Source: DASWHX01 sp036397995
GTDB lineage: Bacteria > Bacteroidota > Bacteroidia > Cytophagales > Cyclobacteriaceae
Assembly (NCBI GenBank): GCA_036397995.1
Contig: DASWHX010000067.1
Span: 1-17,220, forward strand
Direction: 5' to 3'
DNA length: 17,220 nt
Positions within the stretch are counted from its first letter, which is position 1, and each line of letters opens with the position of its first letter. The notes under the pieces were generated by a model that searched no databases, was not told the origin of the DNA, and saw only the letters and a program-made list of their open reading frames with translations. Of the stretch, positions 1 to 6,633 are shown one piece after another. Position numbers and translations under genes: made by a program.

Positions 1-640
1 ATACGGGATGTTTCAGATTCATTTCAGAAAGTCTTTTCAAGTATTGCAATTGATGTTCTGTTAAATCTTTTTTCACCCCGGTAATGGCCGAATCAGAAAC
101 AGCATAAATAAAGGAACTTGAGATAGAATCGATTAATCGAATTCTTTCTTCAGATGTAGTTGGGGTCACTAAAAAAATGGCTGACAGATTATTTTGTTTG
201 AAAATTTCAAAATGATCTGTCATAAATTCCGATATTGGAAGGTCAGGTATTATTACTCCGGAAACTCCGGTTTGATTACATTTTGTACAGAATTGCTCCA
301 TTCCAAACCGGAGCACAGGATTCAGATAACCCATTAGTATTACGGGTATTCTTACTTCATCTTTAACCTGTTCCAATTGACTAAAGATTTTCTTTAGTGT
401 GATTCCATTTTGAATTGCCCGCTGTGAACTTTTCTGAATGACAGGTCCATCGGCAATTGGATCACTGAAGGGAAATCCGATTTCAACAATATCTACACCG
501 CCTTCCTGGAGAGATAGCAAAATTTGTGAAGTGTCCGCTGCATTTGGATAGCCTGCAGTAAAATAAATGGAAAGCAATCTCGCCCTTTGAAGAGTAGAGT
601 TAAGGGAAGAATTTACCAATATGTTTCTAACCTGGTCCAT
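1..640 (-). CDS. trpA: Tryptophan synthase alpha subunit, 3' part off window
   Basis: Partial gene; the ATG is at 640 and 213 codons are visible, against about 260 for the family, so the C-terminus lies beyond the left edge. TrpA cleaves indole-3-glycerol phosphate to indole and glyceraldehyde-3-phosphate and passes indole to TrpB through a tunnel. The family signature VEIGFPFSDPIADGP is at residues 52-66. By family knowledge Glu53 and Asp64 are the two catalytic acids. It is the last gene of the trpEGDCFBA order. Its start overlaps the trpB stop by 14 nt (ATGGACCAGGTTAG), which suggests translational coupling and equal output of the two subunits. The reading frame is open from the start codon to the window edge. 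Confidence 0.97.
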   Translation of the reverse strand, partial: MDQVRNILVNSSLNSTLQRARLLSIYFTAGYPNAADTSQILLSLQEGGVDIVEIGFPFSDPIADGPVIQKSSQRAIQNGITLKKIFSQLEQVKDEVRIPVILMGYLNPVLRFGMEQFCTKCNQTGVSGVIIPDLPISEFMTDHFEIFKQNNLSAIFLVTPTTSEERIRLIDSISSSFIYAVSDSAITGVKKDLTEHQLQYLKRLSEMNLKHPV

Positions 641-1832
641 AGCTTTTGTATATTTCCAAATCCTTATCACCCCTGCCCGATAGATTTAATACCACAACAT
701 CGTTCGGCTTAAACTTCAGCTTTACTAAAGCCGCCAGCGCGTGAGCTGATTCAACTGCGGGAATTATTCCCTCCAACCGAGATAAATTTATCCCGGCTGC
801 AATCGCTTCACTATCTGTTGCCGATAACAATTTGATGCGTTTTTTCTCAACCAGGTATGCATGCAATGGTCCCACGCCTGGATAATCCAATCCGGCGCTT
901 ACAGAATGAGCCTCTGCTATTTGACCATCATTGTTCTGCAGGATAAAAGACTTTGAGCCGTGAAGAATTCCTGCTTTGCCCAGTTTTAATGTGGCGGCGG
1001 ACCTGCCACTCATTAATCCTTCACCGGCTGCTTCCACTCCAACCAAAGCTACTTCATCGCGATCCAGGTAGTGATAAAAAGCTCCGGCGGCATTGCTACC
1101 CCCGCCCACACATGCGATGATATAATCTGGATTTTCCCGGCCTTCTGATTTGGTCAACTGTTTTTTTATTTCCCAACTGATTACAGATTGAAATCTGGCA
1201 ACCATGTCGGGAAAAGGGTGGGGACCTACAACAGACCCAATTAAATAATGTGTGTCATAAGGATGACTTATCCAATAACGCAAAGCCTCATTGGTTGCAT
1301 CCTTCAAAGTCATAGCGCCTGAAGAAACCGGTAATACTTCAGCTCCCAGCATTTTCATCCGATCCACGTTTGCTTGCTGCCTTTTCATATCAATCTTACC
1401 CATAAATACTTTGCAGGGTATGCCTGCCAGCGCGCATACTGTTGCGGTTGCAACGCCATGCTGCCCGGCCCCTGTTTCCGCGATAATATTGGTTTTCCCC
1501 AATGCTCGCGCCAGCAAAACCTGACCTACTGCATTGTTTATTTTATGTGATCCGGTATGAGCCAGGTCTTCCCTTTTCAGATATACGCGAGCTCCCGTTT
1601 GATTACTCAATTTCTCCGCGAAAAACAGGGGAGTGGGTCTGCCAACAAAGTCTGTCAATATCTTTTCGTAATCGTCCTTAAACTTGTGTTGTGAGATAAT
1701 CCTTAGATAATTTTCTTTGAGCTCCTGAATGTTGTTATGTAAAAGTTCCGGGATATAACTACCACCATAAGAACCATAGAACCCATTTTCATCTACATCA
1801 TATTGTCCGGTGCAGGTCTTAAGCTGGAACAT
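627..1832 (-). CDS. trpB: Tryptophan synthase beta subunit
   Basis: 401 aa, full length for TrpB1. It is the PLP enzyme that condenses indole with serine to give tryptophan, in an alpha2beta2 complex with TrpA. The PLP lysine is K97 in HTGSHKINNA (92-101). The carboxylate-binding loop ETGAGQH is at 119-125, the phosphate-binding GGGSN at 243-247, and SGRGDKD lies near the C-terminus. The N-terminal GSYGGSYIPELL matches the usual TrpB start region. The ATG at 1832 overlaps the trpF stop by 14 nt and the TAG at 627-629 overlaps the trpA start by 14 nt. No key residue is missing. The family assignment is direct from the motifs. Confidence 0.98.
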   Translation of the reverse strand: MFQLKTCTGQYDVDENGFYGSYGGSYIPELLHNNIQELKENYLRIISQHKFKDDYEKILTDFVGRPTPLFFAEKLSNQTGARVYLKREDLAHTGSHKINNAVGQVLLARALGKTNIIAETGAGQHGVATATVCALAGIPCKVFMGKIDMKRQQANVDRMKMLGAEVLPVSSGAMTLKDATNEALRYWISHPYDTHYLIGSVVGPHPFPDMVARFQSVISWEIKKQLTKSEGRENPDYIIACVGGGSNAAGAFYHYLDRDEVALVGVEAAGEGLMSGRSAATLKLGKAGILHGSKSFILQNNDGQIAEAHSVSAGLDYPGVGPLHAYLVEKKRIKLLSATDSEAIAAGINLSRLEGIIPAVESAHALAALVKLKFKPNDVVVLNLSGRGDKDLEIYKSYGPG

Positions 1833-2463
1833 TTTTTAGTTTACTTAGCAGTTTATTAATCTTTGAAACGTCTTTAAACCCCGGATAAATTTCAAATGCA
1901 CTGTTTATGTCAAGTGCAAATAAATTATCAATTGGAATTTTTAATGCTTCTGAAAAATTACTGAATGAAATCCCTCCACTTATGAAAACAGGTGCTTGAA
2001 AAGAGAATGCTTCCAGAATTTTCCAGTCAAATGTTTTGTTATTACCACCCGGCATTAATCCTTTGGCTTCAAACAAGAGGTAGTCGCAGATGTTTTCATA
2101 AGCTTCTAATTCAATGGGCAGGTTATTTTCAATCTTGATCACTTTTATAACCAGGAAACCCTCTTTCTTTAGAAGCTTGCACGTTGCGGGAGATTCTTCC
2201 CCGTGAAGTTGAATAACATTTAATGACAGCCGACTTCCCGTTTCGAGGATTTTTTGAGGTTTTTCGTTTACAAAAACCCCCACTTTTTTTATGCTGTTCG
2301 GCATAGTCTGAACAGTTTCAACGAATTCCTTATCATCTGTTTCGACGTGTCTGGGAGAATGCTTATAAAATATAAATCCTATGAAATCTATCGGAAGCTG
2401 TGATAAACAACGAATATTATTGACATCCTTCATTCCGCAAACTTTTAATTTTAGATCACTCAT
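1819..2463 (-). CDS. trpF: Phosphoribosylanthranilate isomerase
   Basis: 214 aa from the ATG at 2463, giving MSDLKLKVCGMKD, the normal TrpF N-terminus; an in-frame ATG at 2490 would add nine residues and is less likely. The enzyme is a TIM barrel that isomerises N-(5-phosphoribosyl)anthranilate to CdRP. Cys9 in KVCGMK is the expected general base. PRHV, QLHGEE and FISGGI are recognisable barrel segments, followed by LDINSAFE. An oddity: the strand that normally reads LLDT/LFDT with the general-acid Asp reads LLFEAKG here, so Glu132 takes the position by alignment to GGxxKTFDW. The start overlaps the trpC stop by 8 nt, and the stop overlaps trpB by 14 nt. Confidence 0.96.
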   Translation of the reverse strand: MSDLKLKVCGMKDVNNIRCLSQLPIDFIGFIFYKHSPRHVETDDKEFVETVQTMPNSIKKVGVFVNEKPQKILETGSRLSLNVIQLHGEESPATCKLLKKEGFLVIKVIKIENNLPIELEAYENICDYLLFEAKGLMPGGNNKTFDWKILEAFSFQAPVFISGGISFSNFSEALKIPIDNLFALDINSAFEIYPGFKDVSKINKLLSKLKNVPA

Positions 2464-3271
2464 GACTGATCGGATTTTTTTGTTTGACAAGAACTTTCTC
2501 TATAAATTCACAGCAAGCTTCTTCAGGCCGGGGATGAATCATAAATTGCTCCCCAATCAGGAAACCATGGAATCCCAATTCTTTTAAGTGTAATACATCA
2601 TCCGGAGTTTTAATTCCACTCTCTGAAACTTTCGTTAAACCTTCAGGAATTTTTGAAACCAGCTCTTCCGACTTAGATAAATTTGTTTCCATGGTATCCA
2701 GGTTGCGGTTGTTTATTCCCACTAAATCAATTTCCTGCTCGCCGATTTTTTTTAATTCCTTTTCTGAATGAATTTCAAATAAAACTTCCAAACCCAGGGA
2801 ATGGGCTAAAGAGGCAAGACTCTTTAATTTTCCTGAATCAAGACCTGATGCAATTAGCAAAATGGCGTCAGCGCCTATACTCTTACTTTCTATTACCTGG
2901 TATTCATCAAGGATAAAATCTTTACGAAGGATGGGGCAGAAATTAAATTTTCTGGCGGTAGTCAGATCATCTGCAAATCCACCAAAAAAGTTTGAATCTG
3001 TTAAGACTGAAATCGCCGAAGCACCGGCCTGCATATATCCAATTGAAGTTTGCTCCATGGAAACATTGGTGTTAAGAATTCCTCTTGAAGGAGATTTGCG
3101 TTTTATTTCAGCAATAATTCCGGATTTGTCGGCCCGCAGGACATATTTTTTTAAACTCAATGTCTGAGAATTGAAATAGATGGAATTCTCCAGATATTTT
3201 ACAGTGATCAGAGATTTTTTTTCCGCCACTTCGCGCCGCTTAAATTTCAATATTTTATCAAGTATTGCCAT
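2456..3271 (-). CDS. trpC: Indole-3-glycerol phosphate synthase
   Basis: 271 aa, a single-domain IGPS of usual length, not fused to TrpF as in E. coli. It decarboxylates and closes CdRP to indole-3-glycerol phosphate. Motifs in order: IAEIKRKSPSRG with Glu55, Lys57 and Ser60; ILRKDFILDEYQ with the catalytic Lys117; LFEIHSEKEL with Glu166; and GINNRNL (185-191) with the substrate-binding Asn. The C-terminal ESGI and GFLIGEQFM segments carry the phosphate-binding glycines. The ATG at 3271 overlaps the trpD stop by 14 nt (ATGGCAATACTTGA), and its own TGA is overlapped 8 nt by trpF. It sits between trpD and trpF in pathway order. Confidence 0.97.
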   Translation of the reverse strand: MAILDKILKFKRREVAEKKSLITVKYLENSIYFNSQTLSLKKYVLRADKSGIIAEIKRKSPSRGILNTNVSMEQTSIGYMQAGASAISVLTDSNFFGGFADDLTTARKFNFCPILRKDFILDEYQVIESKSIGADAILLIASGLDSGKLKSLASLAHSLGLEVLFEIHSEKELKKIGEQEIDLVGINNRNLDTMETNLSKSEELVSKIPEGLTKVSESGIKTPDDVLHLKELGFHGFLIGEQFMIHPRPEEACCEFIEKVLVKQKNPISHE

Positions 3272-4283
3272 GAGATATATGCATAAAAGTTTTTTCTGGT
3301 GAAAGAAATTTTTTAAATGATTCCAAAGCCTTTCCTGATTCTAATGATTCTTTGGCGATGGAAATGCCTTCTGTAAAAGAACTCAGTTCTTTCCCACAAT
3401 AAAGTGCAAGGCCGGCATTGGAAATCGCAACGTTATTTTGTTCTGTGGTGCCCTTACCTGCTAATATTTTTAAAAAAATATCTGCTGACTTCTCAATCGA
3501 ATTGCCGCCATTAATTGCTTTAGGCGATATTTGATCGAAGCCCAGCATTCCGGGTGAAATAATACTCTCTCCCCCTGCATGAATAATTTTGAAATCCGAT
3601 GTTAATGAGATCTCATCGTAGCCATCCAGAGAATGAATTATTTGATATTTCTTATCTGTGTTCTGGTATAAATACCCATAAAGCCTTGCTAACTCAAGAC
3701 TGAATACTCCCGTAATTTGCTTTTTTGGTGATGCAGGATTAATCATCGGGCCAAGCATATTGAAAAAAGTTTTTACTCCAAGTTCCTTTCTTACCGTTGC
3801 AATATTTTTCAGGGCAGGGTGAAACAAAGGAGCATGCAGGTAGCAGATACCGGCGGCATCAAGACTTCGTCTTAAGGTATCCTTATCCGAACTGAATTCA
3901 TAACCAAAGTGGCTCAGTAAATTTGAAGAACCACAAATAGAAGATACTCCGTTATTTCCATGTTTCACTACGGCTTGCCCTGCCCCGGAAACTATAAAGG
4001 AAGCAAGCGTTGAAATATTGAAAGTATTTTTACCATCGCCCCCGGTTCCGCTTAGATCTATTGGATCATAGGCTGACAAGTTTACAGGCACGCACATTTC
4101 CTGAAGGGCCTCCCTAAATCCAGCCAGCTCATCAAGAGTGATTGATCTCATATTATAAATAGTGAGAAATGAAGCAACCAGGGAATTGCTGAAATCGCCT
4201 TTCGCAATCCTTAGCATTACTCCATAAGCATTTTCTCTCGAAATGGTCTTGTAGGAAAATAATTCATTTAATAATTCTTTCAT
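3258..4283 (-). CDS. trpD: Anthranilate phosphoribosyltransferase
   Basis: 341 aa, normal for a stand-alone TrpD. It transfers phosphoribose from PRPP to anthranilate. The PRPP/Mg-binding loop GTGGDGKNTFNIST is at residues 79-92 and the anthranilate loop KHGNNGVSSICGSSN at 107-121. The latter has Asn111 where many homologues have KHGNR. The HPALKNIATVRKELGVKTFF and NMLGPMINPA segments are conserved family blocks. The start overlaps the trpG stop by 4 nt (ATGA) and the stop overlaps trpC by 14 nt. The glutamine amidotransferase is a separate upstream gene rather than fused to TrpD as in enterics. Confidence 0.97.
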   Translation of the reverse strand: MKELLNELFSYKTISRENAYGVMLRIAKGDFSNSLVASFLTIYNMRSITLDELAGFREALQEMCVPVNLSAYDPIDLSGTGGDGKNTFNISTLASFIVSGAGQAVVKHGNNGVSSICGSSNLLSHFGYEFSSDKDTLRRSLDAAGICYLHAPLFHPALKNIATVRKELGVKTFFNMLGPMINPASPKKQITGVFSLELARLYGYLYQNTDKKYQIIHSLDGYDEISLTSDFKIIHAGGESIISPGMLGFDQISPKAINGGNSIEKSADIFLKILAGKGTTEQNNVAISNAGLALYCGKELSSFTEGISIAKESLESGKALESFKKFLSPEKTFMHISHGNT

Positions 4284-4855
4284 TGTCCATTTATCCAGTT
4301 CATAATTATTTTTTCGCCTTGTTCTGTCATGATAGATTCCGGATGAAATTGCAACCCGCGAACTGAGAATTGTGAATGTCTGAGCCCCATGATCAACCCA
4401 TTTTCATCGATGGCAGTTACAACAAGGTTATCGCCAACACTTTCCGGCAGCACCGACCAGCTATGGTAATGGCCTGCATTAAATTCCGCGGGAAGGTCCT
4501 TGAAGAGTAATTCAGCGGAGTCAATTACTTTGATCTTATTGGTGATCCCGTGCAGTACAGAATCAAGATTGAATAATTGAGCTCCGTAGGCTTCCGCTAT
4601 TCCCTGATGGCCCAGGCAGATACCTAAAATATCTTTGCAAGGTCCCAGTTCCTGAATAACCTGCGGAACTATTCCTGCTGAGTTTGGCAAACCAGGTCCG
4701 GGGCCAATAAGAATTTTGTCATAATTCCTGCAGTCATCAAGAATGATTTCATTATTTCTAAACACGCTACAGGAAGCGTTGTGGTTTCCCTTCCTGATGA
4801 TATCAACAAGGTTGTAAGTAAAAGAGTCGAAATTATCCAGCACCAGAATTTTCAT
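4280..4855 (-). CDS. trpG: Anthranilate synthase glutamine amidotransferase subunit
   Basis: 191 aa class I glutamine amidotransferase. It releases ammonia from glutamine for TrpE. The N-terminus LDNFDSFTYNLVD, the oxyanion region GPGPGLP (51-57), the nucleophile Cys80 in LGICLGHQG, and the His171/Glu173 pair in GLQFHPES complete the catalytic triad. Homologues may also serve PabB; the position directly after trpE makes the trp role primary. The ATG at 4855 overlaps the trpE TGA by 4 nt, and the TGA at 4280 overlaps trpD by 4 nt, typical of tight translational coupling of subunits. Confidence 0.97.
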   Translation of the reverse strand: MKILVLDNFDSFTYNLVDIIRKGNHNASCSVFRNNEIILDDCRNYDKILIGPGPGLPNSAGIVPQVIQELGPCKDILGICLGHQGIAEAYGAQLFNLDSVLHGITNKIKVIDSAELLFKDLPAEFNAGHYHSWSVLPESVGDNLVVTAIDENGLIMGLRHSQFSVRGLQFHPESIMTEQGEKIIMNWINGQ

Positions 4856-6264
4856 AGGTAATTAATTTTTGTAGCGTTTTCAATCGCTTGCCTTAGCGCA
4901 TTTAGTTTATGGTTAACCTCATCTAACTCTTTGTCAGGATTTGATTTTGCCACAATACCGGCCCCTGCCTGATAAGTCAGTTGGTTATTTTTGCTTAGAA
5001 AAGACCGAATCATTATTGCGTGATTATACTCACCATTGAAACTGATATAACCAATCGCACCGCCATAATATCCTCTGGGAGAATCTTCAAGTTCTGAAAT
5101 CAGTTCGATGGCTCTTATTTTTGGAGCTCCCGATAAAGTTCCCGCCGGAAAAGTATCTGCAACTATGTCAAAATTGAATTCATCGGTTCCAAGGCTTGCA
5201 GTAACCCTTGAAACCATGTGGATTACATGGGAAAAATACTGGATTTCCTTAAATGACTCCACGGATACATTGGAGCTGCTTCTGCTCAAATCATTTCTGG
5301 CCAGGTCAACCAACATTACGTGCTCCGCATTCTCTTTTTCATCGAGCAAAAGTTTTTCTGCTTCCTTTTTGTCAAATTCCGGATCGCCATTTCTTTCATA
5401 AGTGCCGGCAATTGGGAAAATGGCCGCTTTGTTATTCTTAATTGTTAATTGGGCTTCAGGCGACGATCCGAAAATCCGAAATTCACCCATATCAAAATAG
5501 AATAAATACGGAGATGGATTAATGGAGCGAAGTGCCCTGTAAACATTGAAGTCATCACCCAGGAAAGGTCGTGAATACTTTCGTGATAATACAACCTGAA
5601 AGACATCTCCCAGCTGACAATGTTGCTTTCCCTTGCTCACAATTTCCAAAAAATCAGCATCCCTGAAATAACTTTTTTCTTCACCATTGGACTGAAAAGT
5701 ATACATAGGGAAATTCCTGTTCCTGATGATCGCGATTAGGGCTTCAAGCTCCGACTCCTGATTTCCAATGAGATTTTCAATGAGCAGGATTTCATTCTTA
5801 AAATGATCAGCTACAATTACGAACCGGTAGGCGGCATATATCATTTCAGGAATTATGGAATTTTCATCACAGGGTTTGTTAAAAGAAACAGGTTCAAAAA
5901 ATTTTACGGAATCAAAGGTCATATAACCAAAAAAACCGTTGCACCCAATCTCATTTTCTTTTGAATCAACATGGAAGGATGAAAATGACTCTGTTAGCAA
6001 ATCAAGCAATTCTCTTTTGTTTTGGAATTGATGAAAAATTTTGTCCCCGCCCGGACTCTCAACATTTAGTGTGTTATTTTTCACAACAAATCTGCTGATG
6101 GGTGAGGCACAAATTATAGATTTGCTGTTAACGGAACTTTCATAATCAGAACTTTCCAATAACAATGTATAAGGGTATAAGTCCCTTAACTTTAAATAAA
6201 TTATTACCGGCGTTAATGTATCGGCTAAAATTCTCTTTTGAATAATTTTAAGATTCTTCTTCAT
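4852..6264 (-). CDS. trpE: Anthranilate synthase component I
   Basis: 470 aa, full length. It converts chorismate plus ammonia to anthranilate and pyruvate. The feedback-inhibitor pocket is visible as LLES (35-38) and NPSPYLFYF (249-257), so tryptophan inhibition is expected. PIAGT (284-288) carries the Ala typical of TrpE; aminodeoxychorismate synthase (PabB) has Lys there, which supports TrpE over PabB. GSSPEAQL, DEKENAEHVMLVDLARND, TFPAGTLSGAPK and YQAGAGIVAKSNPDKE are the chorismate/Mg blocks. It is the first structural gene. Its ATG lies 13 nt past the stem of the second leader terminator, so it is only transcribed when both attenuators are read through. No Shine-Dalgarno is apparent. 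Confidence 0.98.
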   Translation of the reverse strand: MKKNLKIIQKRILADTLTPVIIYLKLRDLYPYTLLLESSDYESSVNSKSIICASPISRFVVKNNTLNVESPGGDKIFHQFQNKRELLDLLTESFSSFHVDSKENEIGCNGFFGYMTFDSVKFFEPVSFNKPCDENSIIPEMIYAAYRFVIVADHFKNEILLIENLIGNQESELEALIAIIRNRNFPMYTFQSNGEEKSYFRDADFLEIVSKGKQHCQLGDVFQVVLSRKYSRPFLGDDFNVYRALRSINPSPYLFYFDMGEFRIFGSSPEAQLTIKNNKAAIFPIAGTYERNGDPEFDKKEAEKLLLDEKENAEHVMLVDLARNDLSRSSSNVSVESFKEIQYFSHVIHMVSRVTASLGTDEFNFDIVADTFPAGTLSGAPKIRAIELISELEDSPRGYYGGAIGYISFNGEYNHAIMIRSFLSKNNQLTYQAGAGIVAKSNPDKELDEVNHKLNALRQAIENATKINYL

Positions 6265-6270
6265 AATCAG

Positions 6271-6309
6271 AAAATAAAAAAGGCTTCCTCAGTGGTGAGC
6301 AAGCCTTTT
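6271..6309 (-). terminator. Intrinsic terminator of trp attenuator 2 (trpE-proximal)
   Basis: Reading the minus strand, AAAAGGCTT (6309-6301) pairs with AAGCCTTTT (6286-6278), 9 bp. The stem continues after one mismatch with CTCA/TGAG around a CCAC loop. A T-rich run TTTTATTTT follows directly. It ends 13 nt before the trpE ATG and after leader peptide 2, so it is an attenuator rather than the end of a gene. Confidence 0.9.
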
Positions 6310-6371
6310 GTCGGACATACCTATAAAATGCTCACCTGAACCAGTTTGAAATCCACCACCATTTTTTTATA
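6294..6371 (-). promoter_or_regulatory. Attenuator 2 alternative RNA pairings (antiterminator and sequestering helix)
   Basis: GGTGAGCA of the leader transcript (6336-6329) is perfectly complementary over 8 nt to TGCTCACC (6301-6294), which lies in the upper part of the terminator hairpin; the two pairings exclude each other. The 5' arm contains the UGA of leader peptide 2 (6334-6332), so a ribosome that finishes the peptide would cover it and let the terminator form. A second helix, TATAAAA (6371-6365, just before the Trp codons) with TTTTATA (6328-6322), can trap the arm in its loop. The model is inferred from complementarity. Confidence 0.75.
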
Positions 6372-6382
6372 ATCACCATCAT
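6332..6382 (-). CDS. trpL: trp leader peptide 2 (MMVIIKKWWWISNWFR)
   Basis: A 16-codon ORF on the minus strand ending in TGA at 6334-6332. It encodes MMVIIKKWWWISNWFR: four Trp in 16 residues, three of them consecutive (6361-6353). Tandem Trp codons just upstream of a terminator and of trpE are the hallmark of ribosome-mediated attenuation, in which low charged tRNA-Trp stalls the ribosome there. Start could be either of two adjacent ATGs (6382 or 6379). The first overlaps the stop of a four-codon ORF, ATG TTA AAG AAA TGA (6393-6379). No Shine-Dalgarno is seen. No expression evidence is available from sequence alone. Confidence 0.88.
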   Translation of the reverse strand: MMVIIKKWWWISNWFR

Positions 6383-6393
6383 TTCTTTAACAT

Positions 6394-6419
6394 AAAAAAA
6401 GCCTGCGTGAGGCAGGCTT
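6394..6419 (-). terminator. Intrinsic terminator of trp attenuator 1 (promoter-proximal)
   Basis: On the minus strand AAGCCTGC (6419-6412) pairs with GCAGGCTT (6406-6399), 8 bp with a CTCAC loop, followed by a run of T. It lies between leader peptide 1 and leader peptide 2, upstream of the second attenuator. I find no second TAnnTTTG promoter between the two units. Confidence 0.9.
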
Positions 6420-6491
6420 ATATCTTATTAATCAATAAAATTCCCGGGTCACGCCTTAATAGTTAGCATTTTCCACCACCAGATTTTATTG
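6405..6491 (-). promoter_or_regulatory. Attenuator 1 alternative RNA pairings (antiterminator and sequestering helix)
   Basis: GCGTGA of the transcript (6454-6449), which includes the UGA of leader peptide 1, is complementary to TCACGC (6410-6405) in the loop and inner stem of terminator 1. The helix can extend by 3 bp across a bulge (CTT 6457-6455 with AAG 6401-6399, same plus-strand letters). A second helix, CAATAAAAT (6491-6483, immediately before the Trp codons) with ATTTTATTG (6441-6433), is 9 bp and encloses the antiterminator arm. The layout matches attenuator 2. Function is inferred. Confidence 0.7.
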
Positions 6492-6508
6492 AACGATTTC
6501 TTAACCAT
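6449..6508 (-). CDS. trpL: trp leader peptide 1 (MVKKSFNKIWWWKMLTIKA)
   Basis: A 19-codon ORF on the minus strand, ATG at 6508 and TGA at 6451-6449, encoding MVKKSFNKIWWWKMLTIKA with three consecutive Trp codons at 6481-6473. It is the first ORF after the trp promoter and is followed by its own terminator, so it is a complete attenuator leader. The ATG lies only 4 nt after the promoter -7 element, so the transcript probably starts at or within a few bases of the start codon (near-leaderless). It shares the basic N-terminus and WWW block with leader 2 but little else. Confidence 0.88.
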   Translation of the reverse strand: MVKKSFNKIWWWKMLTIKA

Positions 6509-6512
6509 AGTC

Positions 6513-6542
6513 CAAATGTAATTGGCAATTTACTTAAAACAA
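6513..6542 (-). promoter_or_regulatory. trp operon promoter, Bacteroidota type (TTG-N19-TACATTTG)
   Basis: On the minus strand TTG (6542-6540), a 19-nt spacer and TACATTTG (6520-6513) match the Bacteroidota primary-sigma consensus TTG-N19-TAnnTTTG at every specified base. It is the only such match upstream of the leaders and points toward the trp operon. The predicted start site falls within a few bases of the leader 1 ATG at 6508. Confidence 0.85.
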
Positions 6543-6633
6543 CATTTTTTTAGAATTTTTCATAAAATGGAAGGTCTTTCGCTTTCTTATGCAGATTTTT
6601 CATAATTTCAATTATCACGATCAAAAACCTGCC

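Noticed and set aside
6265..6508. T-box, TRAP or TrpR operator control of the trp operon
   Set aside because: No T-box core or repeated GAG/UAG TRAP sites are seen. The tandem Trp codons plus terminators explain the region better.
6589..6633. N-terminal extension of the GH127-type protein
   Set aside because: Starting at 6589 would place 15 polar residues before a clear signal peptide; the ATG at 6634 is preferred.
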